Both the position numbers and the translations under genes were made by a program. A stretch of 14,950 bases of DNA from assembly GCA_027064405.1 (NCBI GenBank), contig JAMOPP010000054.1, positions 1 through 14,950 on the forward strand, in the 5' to 3' direction. The notes under the pieces were generated by a model. It saw only the letters and a list, made by a program, of their open reading frames with translations. It did no database searches and had not been told where the DNA came from. Below, in pieces: positions 1 through 5,659 of this stretch (positions are counted from its first letter, which is position 1; the number at the start of each line of letters is the position of its first letter). Source of the DNA: Desulfurellales bacterium. Lineage in GTDB: Bacteria; Campylobacterota_A; Desulfurellia; Desulfurellales; Hippeaceae.

Positions 1-422
1 AAGGCAGAAAAATACTGTTTATTGGTGCAGGAGAAGTATCGCTTAGAAAGGTTAAGGCAATTTTATCCTTTTCAGAGCCAGATATAACTGTTATATCGAA
101 GGATTTTAACAGTGAATTCTTTATGTTACCTGTAAAGTTAATCAAAAAGGAAGCAGAGCCATCTGATATTAGTAAAAGATACGATTTTGTGTTTATATGC
201 ACAAACGACAAAAAGCTCAACCGTGCCTTGTCTTCAAAGGCTAAAGAACTTTCTATTCCCGTCAATGTTGCAGACGATAGAAAAGAGTGCGATTTCTACA
301 CTCCTGCCGTAATCAGATTTGAAGATGTGATTATTTCTATTTCCACACAAGGCAAAAATCCGTCAAGAAGCAAAGAATTTAAAGAAAAGCTTCTAAAGGC
401 TCTAAAGGATATTGATTTTTAA
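1..422 (+). CDS. Precorrin-2 dehydrogenase / sirohydrochlorin ferrochelatase-type protein (CysG N-domain, SirC/Met8 family), 5' truncated by the window
   Basis: The frame is open from base 3 and encodes GRKILFIGAGEVSLRKVKAIL, the NAD-binding Rossmann start of this family (usual form GGGxVAxRK). It continues through a second Rossmann strand (YDFVFICTNDKKLN) and the stretch NVADDRKECDFYTPAVI. The latter matches the conserved region that carries the catalytic Asp in CysG and Met8, followed by the ISISTQGKNPSRS loop. The family oxidises precorrin-2 to sirohydrochlorin with NAD, and some members also insert iron, giving siroheme. Probably only about ten N-terminal residues lie outside the window, so the protein would be short (about 150 residues), without a SAM methyltransferase domain. 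A start at the internal ATG at 123 would delete the NAD site and is wrong. Nothing siroheme-related follows it; the accessory region starts directly downstream. Confidence 0.85.
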   Translation, partial: GRKILFIGAGEVSLRKVKAILSFSEPDITVISKDFNSEFFMLPVKLIKKEAEPSDISKRYDFVFICTNDKKLNRALSSKAKELSIPVNVADDRKECDFYTPAVIRFEDVIISISTQGKNPSRSKEFKEKLLKALKDIDF

Positions 423-729
423 TGAATACAATATTACACATTTTAGAATAACTTAAACTTTAGGGAGAAAATATAAATCTTTTATTTTCCTAAGAAAAGC
501 ATTTTTATGTGTTTGAAATGTTCTAAGAATATGCGTTATTAGTTCCTCTATTTGTTAATAGTAACATTACCATTTAAGATTTTTAAGACAATCTTTGTTT
601 TAAAATCAAATGAAAGCTAACCGTGTCCCTTACCAACTTTCAATATCTTTTTTTAAATCATCTTATCGGTTTTAAGGAAAAACATAAAAATATTTTAGCT
701 TTCATATTGCCTACTTACTCAGACAATAT
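423..729. other. A+T-rich intergenic stretch, no gene seen
   Basis: No convincing ORF. There is a 10-bp inverted repeat, TGAAAGCTAA at 611-620 against its complement at 695-704, with AACCG/CGGTT just inside, but the 74-base interior gives no tidy hairpin. CCGTGTCCCTTA at 621-632 loosely resembles the CCGTGTCTTA core of the inverted repeat at 2059/5009. No clear terminator follows the siroheme gene. Confidence 0.5.
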
Positions 730-758
730 TTGACAAACAAAAGTTGATGACATATAAA
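730..758 (+). promoter_or_regulatory. Strong sigma70-type promoter
   Basis: TTGACA (730-735) and TATAAA (753-758) are separated by exactly 17 bp. Transcription would start near 765 and read through a short A/T-flanked hairpin (805-828; CCAA/TTGG arms at 812-815 and 819-822). It would then reach a good AAGGAG Shine-Dalgarno at 829-834 ahead of the ATG at 843. This is host-style signal architecture, unlike that in front of the fic gene. Confidence 0.6.
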
Positions 759-842
759 GAAAAAGGGATATATAAAAAAGAATCATGATATGCAAAATTG
801 TATTAAAAAATCCAATGATTGGTTTTTTAAGGAGAAGCAGAA

Positions 843-947
843 ATGCTAAAAGAAAAGTATAAGCAGTTGTTTTTATTGCTCCGATTTAGGAATGTAAAAA
901 TAGTGACTATATATAATCGTTGTAGCTCATTTACAAAAGCAATTTAG
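843..947 (+). CDS. 34-codon ORF, possible remnant of an interrupted gene
   Basis: The ATG at 843 has AAGGAG 8 bases upstream and a textbook promoter at 730-758. The peptide begins MLKEKYKQLFLLLRF and ends at a TAG at 945-947. It is basic, with a hydrophobic LFLLL core, and no family is recognised. The stop codon is the first three bases of the second AGCTCAT operator element of the fic gene. The signals are too good for chance, but the product is unusually short. One reading is that it is the surviving start of a gene whose remainder was replaced by the fic segment; a genuine small peptide or leader is the alternative. Confidence 0.35.
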   Translation: MLKEKYKQLFLLLRFRNVKIVTIYNRCSSFTKAI

Positions 948-995
948 CTCATTTTGTTTGATTTTATGAGCTGAATAAGCTATATTTGTGAGCTA
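923..995. promoter_or_regulatory. Four-element nested palindromic operator upstream of fic
   Basis: TAGCTCAT occurs at 923-930 and 945-952, and its complement at 966-973 (ATGAGCTG) and 988-995 (GTGAGCTA). Inner and outer pairs share one centre of symmetry, base 959. The copies on each side are 22 bp apart, so they lie on about the same face of the helix. The rightmost copy overlaps the proposed -7 element and ends 5 bases before the fic ATG. The layout fits binding of two dimers of a helix-turn-helix protein; the fic product itself, with its N-terminal winged helix, is the obvious candidate (inference). Confidence 0.65.
957..988 (+). promoter_or_regulatory. Possible Bacteroidetes-type promoter of fic
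   Basis: TTTG (957-960), a 20-bp spacer and TATATTTG (981-988) match the known Bacteroidetes consensus TTTG / TAnnTTTG. No TTGACA-like -35 stands at the right distance from a -10 hexamer here, and no Shine-Dalgarno precedes the ATG at 1001; weak SD use is also typical of Bacteroidetes. In A+T-rich DNA such matches occur by chance, so this is suggestive only. Confidence 0.35.
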
Positions 996-1000
996 AAAAG

Positions 1001-2041
1001 ATGAAAATGAATATTGAAAAAGAAATATTAGACTTCTTAAAAAGTAACCCCGAAAGTTCTTCAAATCAGATTTTAGAAAATATTGAAGAAAAGAAAAGTA
1101 TTGCTACAATAAAAAGAGTTTTATCAAAACTTCTGTCCGAAAATTTAATTTCAACCACAGGAAAAGGAAAATCTACAAAATATAAACTTTCGCCTTTTTA
1201 TAAATTATTCGAAAATATTGATATTCAACAATATTACAAAAAAGAGATTGACGAACGAACAATAGTTGAAAATTTCAATTTTGCGTTGTTAGCAGATATA
1301 TTACCAAATGTAAATTTATTTACAGTAAACGAATTAGAAAAATTATCAACACTTCAAGATAAATTTAATCAAAACATATCAGGATTGAGTGAATATCAAT
1401 ACAATAAAGAATTAGAACGCTTAGCTATTGATTTAAGCTGGAAATCTTCACAGATTGAAGGCAATACTTATTCTTTATTGGAAACTGAAAAACTATTGAA
1501 AGAAAAAGAGACAGCCTCAGGAAAGACAAAAGAAGAAGCTGTCATGTTGTTAAATCATAAAGATGCAATTGATTTTATAGTTGAAAATCCCGACTATTTA
1601 TATCCATTAACTGTTTCAAAAATAGAAGACATTCATAGTATTTTGACAAAAGAACTTGATGTTGACAGAAATATAAGAAAAAGGCGTGTAGGAATATCCG
1701 GAACTAATTACAGACCGATAGATAATGAATCTCAGATAAAGGAAGCACTATCCTTGATGTGTGAATTGATAAATAAAAAAAAGAATATTTTTGAGCAAGC
1801 CTTATTAGCATTGGTATTAATTTCATATATTCAACCTTTTGTTGATGGAAATAAACGAACAGCAAGAATAGTGAGTAATGCGATATTGATAAATCACAAA
1901 TATTGTCCGATTTCGTTTAGAACCGTTGATAGTGTGGATTATAAAAAGGCAATGTTGTTATTTTATGAACAAAATAATGTTACCATTTTCAAAAAAATAT
2001 TCATTGAGCAATTTGAATTTGCAGTAAAAACATATTTTTAG
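1001..2041 (+). CDS. Fic-domain protein with N-terminal winged helix-turn-helix
   Basis: A 346-residue protein. Residues about 5-65 look like a winged helix (SNQILENI, then a recognition-helix-like ATIKRVLSKLLSENLI and a basic wing GKGKSTKYKL). A Fic N-terminal helical region follows. SSQIEGN at 149-155 matches the inhibitory helix motif (S/T)xxxE(G/N) of class II Fic proteins, with E153 as the expected ATP-blocking Glu. The Fic core motif at 278-289 reads QPFVDGNKRTAR instead of HPFx(D/E)GNxRxxR: the catalytic His is Gln (codon CAA at 1832) and the usual second Gly of GNGR is Lys. Fic enzymes normally transfer AMP or another phosphate-linked group to target proteins. With Gln here the canonical activity is doubtful, so this may be a divergent enzyme or a regulator. 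ATG at 1001 or 1007 could start; neither has a Shine-Dalgarno. Its promoter style suggests lateral transfer. Confidence 0.9.
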   Translation: MKMNIEKEILDFLKSNPESSSNQILENIEEKKSIATIKRVLSKLLSENLISTTGKGKSTKYKLSPFYKLFENIDIQQYYKKEIDERTIVENFNFALLADILPNVNLFTVNELEKLSTLQDKFNQNISGLSEYQYNKELERLAIDLSWKSSQIEGNTYSLLETEKLLKEKETASGKTKEEAVMLLNHKDAIDFIVENPDYLYPLTVSKIEDIHSILTKELDVDRNIRKRRVGISGTNYRPIDNESQIKEALSLMCELINKKKNIFEQALLALVLISYIQPFVDGNKRTARIVSNAILINHKYCPISFRTVDSVDYKKAMLLFYEQNNVTIFKKIFIEQFEFAVKTYF

Positions 2042-2058
2042 AAAAATATCCGAAGAGT

Positions 2059-2072
2059 GCCGTGTCTTAACA
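2059..2072 (+). repeat. Left arm of a 14-bp inverted repeat bracketing the accessory segment
   Basis: GCCGTGTCTTAACA here is the exact reverse complement of 4996-5009. Both copies point inward, as terminal inverted repeats of an element of about 2.95 kb would. It begins 18 bases after the fic stop codon. Beyond the 14 bp the two inward sequences are only loosely alike (short A/T-rich stretches and CAACAGG / CTAACAGG). No transposase gene lies between them. Confidence 0.55.
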
Positions 2073-2105
2073 GTCTGCTGAAAAACTCCTATTTTCTTGC
2101 CCTAA

Positions 2106-2365
2106 TCAACAGGAAATGCTATAATTATATTGCTTTCTTTGTCAAGATTTAATGGCTCTAATTTTACCGATGCCAAATTTAAAAAATATAATGCTCAGCT
2201 TCAATCAATTCAACAACCATTTCAAGTAAGAGAGTAAAATGTCAAATCATATTCAATATCCATTCATAGGCTTCGATAGTATATTCCTTGATAATGATTA
2301 TTGTCTATTTAACGACCTTATAGCACACCTTTAGTTGACCTTGTAGCCAAACACTACAATAACTG
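2106..2365 (+). pseudogene. Possible decayed gene remnant, unrecognised
   Basis: Three adjoining open stretches on + read more like protein than noise. The frame from 2106 to the TAA at 2235 includes RFNGSNFTDAKFKKYNAQLQ. An ATG-started frame at 2239-2334 begins MSNHIQYPFIGFDSIF. A third frame, ending at the TGA at 2363-2365, gives YSTPLVDLVAKHYNN. They lie in order but in shifted frames. No family is recognised. This could equally be unconstrained A+T-rich sequence, so confidence is low. Confidence 0.2.
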
Positions 2366-2383
2366 AGAAATTGCAGTGTTTGG
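2347..2383. terminator. Hairpin, candidate terminator
   Basis: CCAAACACT (2347-2355) pairs with AGTGTTTGG (2375-2383). After one A/C mismatch, CAAT (2357-2360) pairs with ATTG (2370-2373), leaving a 9-base loop. On + it is followed by an interrupted T-rich tail (2384-2396). It is the strongest secondary structure between fic and the minus-strand operon. It could end transcription from either side, or be left over from a mobile element. Confidence 0.45.
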
Positions 2384-2410
2384 TATTATAGTTTTTGCTG
2401 TTAGTGGCAA

Positions 2411-2663
2411 TTATTCAAAAATTTCGAACGAATCTTCTTCCAACTCGCCACCGGAAAACACCTTTTTTTAAATAGTAATTATCTGTGCGAGTTTCAACAT
2501 CGTAAAAAATACCACTCATTTTCCTAATCAGTTATATATTTTTTCGGTGCACACAGCCTCAACGCCGTCCTTAACAAATGTTAGGTATTCTGCCACGGAG
2601 AAATGAGCAATGTAGATATCTTTTTTACTACTTTTTAGGTTATTTGTTCTTATTTTTTCTCAT
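2411..2663 (-). pseudogene. Frameshifted third cistron of the DUF6880 / pRiA4b ORF-3 operon
   Basis: On - an ATG at 2663-2661 follows the TGA of the upstream gene without a gap (TGAATG), the usual look of a coupled cistron. The protein breaks after MRKNKNK. Coherent pieces then follow in order in different frames: IYIAHFSVAEYLTFVKDG with a further stretch to a TGA, MSGIFYDVETRTDNYYLKK, and after a run of seven A the acidic tail VFSGGELEEDSFEIFE ending in TAA (2413-2411). Joined, they would give a protein of roughly 80 residues. At least three disruptions are needed, so it is not functional as it stands. No family is recognised. The SVAEYL and acidic-tail composition differs from random A+T-rich translation, but the reconstruction is mine and unverified. 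Confidence 0.4.
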
Positions 2664-3248
2664 TCAATCCCACCAGTCCTGATACCTGTCCCGAGACCAT
2701 CTGAGATACTTTATCAGTTCCAAGTTGACAGATTCTAAATCAAACCGCTCACTGTCGAAATCACCACCGGACCATTCCATATAACTTTCATATTCTTCAT
2801 GGCTTGGGTCATTCAACACATTGCAGAACTCAAGGTAGCCGTATACGCCACCCACATCCTCCGGTGGACAGGCTCGTTCGCCTTCAAGGCAAATAACCTC
2901 CATTTCCATATTCGGATTGAAATAGCGACTCTCTTCAAGAACAAGTTCATGTTCCCAGCTATCTCCAAAATCATACAGATAACGGAAAGTGCGTCCCTTC
3001 TGTTTGATTAAATTTCCAAGACGGTATCTGCCACAGGGAAGTCCGTCTTCTTTTGATTCCGGATATTCGGTATAGCGCTTTTTCCCGATAGTAAATTCGT
3101 GTAGATGGCTGTCAGTCCAGCCCATAACAATCTGGATAACATCGTGCAGTCGATCCAGTGTGATACTATCAGGCACTACAAAACGACGCCAGATTGCAGG
3201 TTTGATATTAAGTAGTTGTACTTTTAACAGATAAAATCTTTCGTTCAT
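2664..3248 (-). CDS. Plasmid pRiA4b ORF-3-like family protein
   Basis: A 194-residue protein with the hallmarks of the pRiA4b ORF-3 family. It opens with FYLLKVQLLNIKPAIWRRF and continues with the helix around LHDVIQIVMGWTDSHLHEF (34-52). DFGDSWEH lies at 93-100, CPPEDVGGVYGY at 127-138, and an acidic WSGGDFDSERFD segment precedes a C-terminal helix. The family is widespread on plasmids, in transposon cargo and in accessory islands; its biochemical role is not established. The start codon sits in a 4-base ATGA overlap with the stop of the upstream DUF6880-like gene, so the two are translationally coupled. A broken third reading frame begins right after its stop. Codons such as CGG, CCG and GCG are commoner than in flanking genes, pointing to transfer. 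The protein looks intact. Confidence 0.85.
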   Translation of the reverse strand: MNERFYLLKVQLLNIKPAIWRRFVVPDSITLDRLHDVIQIVMGWTDSHLHEFTIGKKRYTEYPESKEDGLPCGRYRLGNLIKQKGRTFRYLYDFGDSWEHELVLEESRYFNPNMEMEVICLEGERACPPEDVGGVYGYLEFCNVLNDPSHEEYESYMEWSGGDFDSERFDLESVNLELIKYLRWSRDRYQDWWD

Positions 3249-4597
3249 TTTTTCACCTCATATTTTGACCAGAAGCTTCGTTTTAAGCCGTGGGCATTAA
3301 AAATCTGCTCTTTAAATGCCTCGTGATTATCAAACTCTTTCCAGTCGGCAACATCTGTTGCCAGTTTGTCTAATTTCTTTAAATAACGGACACCATAGGA
3401 ATATGCCTTTGTATAACCGCGTTCCAAAATTGAAAGTAACAAACTTCGGTAAATCAGGCTAGCGACAAGATAGCGGTTTTCCGATGCCATCACTTTGGCT
3501 AATGATAGCAAACTGTCGAAGTGATTCCCGTTAAAATGATCGGCATGCTTAAGCAGATATTCCTCGGCTTCATCAATCTTTCCAACCGCAATCAAAAAAT
3601 CCGCATCAGATTCGCGGAATTTTTCACACTTCAGAATCAGCTCCGCCTCCGAGTTAACAACCTCATCCCGTTTGTCATGACCAATTACACATAGAAGTGC
3701 CTGCAGGGTATCAGTGGAACGGTAGTCTCTAAATTTACGGTAAAGGAGTTTGGATAGTTTTTCAGAATCACCCTGCTTCCGATATATCTCCTCCAGAAGC
3801 TTATCCTGCTCATATCTCTGAAATGTTTCTCCTTCCGGGATTTTCTTCAGCCATGAGTAAGCGATGTCAATCTCACCGCTTTCTAAATACACCCTGGCAA
3901 TATCAATAAGCGCCGCGGTAGGGAGTTTCCCCCATAAAGCAATACGGGTCTTTTTAAACAGCTCCGCATCCTTTATTTGCCGAGCTAAGGATTCAATCAA
4001 CATCAAATAATGACTCTTGCCGTATCCGTTTGCCTCTCTGTCGGCTCGTTTCTGCAACGTGGCAATCATGGTGCGAATAACATCCTCAGGCAAACACTCT
4101 CCGGCACAGTCAATCAAACTGTCCCGGACGCCGTAGTTGTCCTCTTTGTTTAAATTCAAAATGATTTCTGCAATTTTCTCTTTATTGGTGCAGCGTGAAG
4201 CGTAATACGTAAACAGTTCTCTGGCATCGTAGCGGAATATATCGCCAACATTCCCATCAGAGTCATCGCATATCTCGAAAATAGCACCGTCAGTCTCATA
4301 AAAGGCAGCTATAAGTTTAGCGCCGGTCAGCGGATCATCCACACTTATTTTCACATCCTGCAACATCATGGAAAGTTCTCGAGAAAAACCGTAGGATTCA
4401 CGCCACCCAATGAATCGTTTTCGACGTTTCAACCCGGATAATTTTCTCTTGAACCGACGAACATTTTCCTCTGGCGTGGCAATCAATCGCTCAATCAACT
4501 TATCCGCCTCATCTGAATAAACGGCAAGATGCAACAATGCATCCGCAAGAGCATCTGCACCGAGCTTAATCAATTTTTGTTTGCGAAAATCAGTCAT
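3245..4597 (-). CDS. DUF6880-like alpha-helical repeat protein
   Basis: A 450-residue soluble protein with no signal peptide or membrane segment. It is almost wholly helical. TPR/HEAT-like helix pairs are visible in the middle and C-terminal half (for example GEIDIAYSWLKKIPEGE, KIDEAEEYLLKHADHF and NRYLVASLIYRSLLLSILERG). The N-terminal LGADALADALLHLA and the C-terminal pattern AYSYGVRYLKKLD ... DW ... HGLKRSFW are what I associate with DUF6880, a family of unknown function; this is from memory, not a search. ATG at 4597 is preceded by GAGGAT about 8 bases upstream. It is the first gene of an operon with the pRiA4b ORF-3-like gene (4-base overlap). Its base composition is clearly richer in G+C than the housekeeping genes, so the pair is probably imported. 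A scaffold or protein-binding role is the most that can be inferred. Confidence 0.75.
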   Translation of the reverse strand: MTDFRKQKLIKLGADALADALLHLAVYSDEADKLIERLIATPEENVRRFKRKLSGLKRRKRFIGWRESYGFSRELSMMLQDVKISVDDPLTGAKLIAAFYETDGAIFEICDDSDGNVGDIFRYDARELFTYYASRCTNKEKIAEIILNLNKEDNYGVRDSLIDCAGECLPEDVIRTMIATLQKRADREANGYGKSHYLMLIESLARQIKDAELFKKTRIALWGKLPTAALIDIARVYLESGEIDIAYSWLKKIPEGETFQRYEQDKLLEEIYRKQGDSEKLSKLLYRKFRDYRSTDTLQALLCVIGHDKRDEVVNSEAELILKCEKFRESDADFLIAVGKIDEAEEYLLKHADHFNGNHFDSLLSLAKVMASENRYLVASLIYRSLLLSILERGYTKAYSYGVRYLKKLDKLATDVADWKEFDNHEAFKEQIFNAHGLKRSFWSKYEVKK

Positions 4598-5043
4598 TTG
4601 CTCATCCTCTAACCTTTATACATACCGCCCATCTTGTTAGAACCATTCATAATTTCGTGCAAGCTTTAAAAATCACTCGGTTTATTATACATCATTTTGT
4701 CTGCTATATCCACCTATTTTATCTCTAATTAGGTAAATAGCCATAGACATACTTGCCAAACATATCAATTGGAATAAGAAGAAAGACAAAAAAGTAATGG
4801 GTATTATTGTCCCTTTAAAAGGTAGGATTTCTGATGACCTTTGACACCGTTTTTTCTCTTTAAATTGTATTGTGAGCAAATAAAGAAATTATTTGAAAAG
4901 ATATGCCGTTCTGCCACCTCGAAAGGTGGAAATATTATATGTAAACTATTTTTAAAAATCCTGTTAGAATAGGAAAAAGCCTACCCAATGTCAAATGTTA
5001 AGACACGGCCCCTTTGAACCATACTTTGAACCACATTTTCAAA
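4598..5043. other. Intergenic stretch between the DUF6880-like gene and the tmRNA 3' end
   Basis: Contents: a TATAAT hexamer on - (4684-4689) about 90 bases upstream of the DUF6880-like start, a plausible -10 but with no good -35; a compact hairpin CCACCT-cgaa-AGGTGG at 4914-4929; the right arm of the inverted repeat at 4996-5009; and a direct repeat TTTGAACCA at 5013-5021 and 5025-5033 immediately beyond the tmRNA 3' end. No convincing gene, and no obvious tmRNA terminator. Confidence 0.5.
4996..5009 (-). repeat. Right arm of the 14-bp inverted repeat
   Basis: TGTTAAGACACGGC is the exact reverse complement of 2059-2072. It lies 34 bases beyond the tmRNA 3' end, with CCCC directly outside. 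No target-site duplication was found by eye next to the two arms (outer flanks CGAAGAGT on the left, CCTTTGAA on the right). Confidence 0.55.
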
Positions 5044-5411
5044 TGGTGGAGGCGGCGGGAGTCGAACCCGCGTCCAGGTGTGCGTCACATTTAGATACTT
5101 TTTACATACTTAGTCTTTTTTTAATAGAACCGTTTTAGTCCAAAAAAGACGAAAAAACATAAAAAACGGTCTTCGGTTTAAGTATTCTTAAAAAACCAGC
5201 CGAAAAGTTTTTCAAGAATTCGCTGTTGGTATAAGGTTAAACTTTGGCGCTACAACGAAAAAAGCAACCAAAGCAACCAGCCGCTTATACTAAGCAGCTA
5301 ATGCGTAATCGTTATCTGCGTTTGTTTTTTCCTACCGTTTTAACGAGCCGATAGGAACTCGGTATGATATCTAAACACTATAACACCCTGTCGAACCCAA
5401 AATGCGCCCCC
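5044..5411 (-). ncRNA. ssrA: tmRNA (ssrA), one-piece, complete
   Basis: Read on -, the RNA starts GGGGGCG (5411-5405), which pairs with CGCCTCC next to the 3' end to make a 7-bp acceptor stem with one G-U pair. A discriminator A and an encoded CCA follow (ending at 5044). The D-like loop GGGTTCGACAGGG and the T-arm GCGGGTTCGACTCCCGC are typical of tmRNA. The mRNA-like part (5331-5293) reads EKTNADNDYALAA before a TAG at 5292-5290, so the tag with its charged Ala would be AEKTNADNDYALAA, ending in the usual YALAA degron. The frame is fixed by ALAA; the resume codon GAA is the first sense codon after an in-frame TAG and is inferred. tmRNA with SmpB rescues ribosomes stalled on broken mRNAs. Total length is 368 nt including CCA. 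Confidence 0.95.
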
Positions 5412-5428
5412 ATTAAGCAAGCTTAAGG

Positions 5429-5456
5429 AATATAGTGCTTTAAATCGTAAAGTCAA
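5429..5456 (-). promoter_or_regulatory. Promoter of ssrA
   Basis: On -, TTGACT (5456-5451), a 16-bp spacer and TATATT (5434-5429) lie just upstream of the mature tmRNA 5' end at 5411. Transcription would start near 5422, leaving a short leader for RNase P to remove, as expected for tmRNA. Confidence 0.6.
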
Positions 5457-5619
5457 GAGTTTATGTCAAAACATTGCGTAATGCTTAATTCCCCATAAAG
5501 CTCTTTGTTTTTTTATATTTAAGTTGACGGGCAAGTGCAAGAATTAATTAAAGACAAAAAGCTTTGAATAAGAAAAAGTCTTAAATTAATATGTAATAGT
5601 CTTGTAAAACCCAATTTAG

Positions 5620-5646
5620 TTGTTGATTTTTTTTGGTGTTTATAAT
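5620..5646 (+). promoter_or_regulatory. Possible promoter of the lipoprotein-nadB operon
   Basis: TATAAT at 5641-5646 is a perfect -10. The best -35 is TTGTTG at 5620-5625 with a short 15-bp spacer, so the -35 is uncertain. The ATG of the lipoprotein lies 13 bases after the -10, which leaves only a very short 5' leader. The stretch 5457-5619 shows no gene or strong structure. Confidence 0.4.
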
Positions 5647-5659
5647 AGATTGTGTGACT

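Noticed and set aside
621..632. CCGTGTCCCTTA as a third copy of the bracketing repeat
   Set aside because: It has an extra base within the core and lacks the flanking AACA; probably chance.
611..704. 10-bp inverted repeat TGAAAGCTAA / TTAGCTTTCA as a riboswitch or structured RNA
   Set aside because: The long interior does not fold into a consistent set of stems by eye, and no known riboswitch core was recognised.
2799..3011. 70-codon + strand ORF opposite the pRiA4b ORF-3-like gene
   Set aside because: Lies wholly within a recognisable gene on the other strand and has no start signals.
4685..4879. 64-codon minus-strand ORF with a hydrophobic stretch (FLSFFLFQLICLASMSMAIYL)
   Set aside because: It starts at TTG without a Shine-Dalgarno, the hydrophobic run is what T-rich DNA gives by chance, and its 3' end overlaps the likely promoter region of the DUF6880-like gene. 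No family recognised.
423..5043. CRISPR array or phage genes in the accessory region
   Set aside because: No regularly spaced repeats with unique spacers, and no integrase, capsid or other phage proteins were found on either strand.
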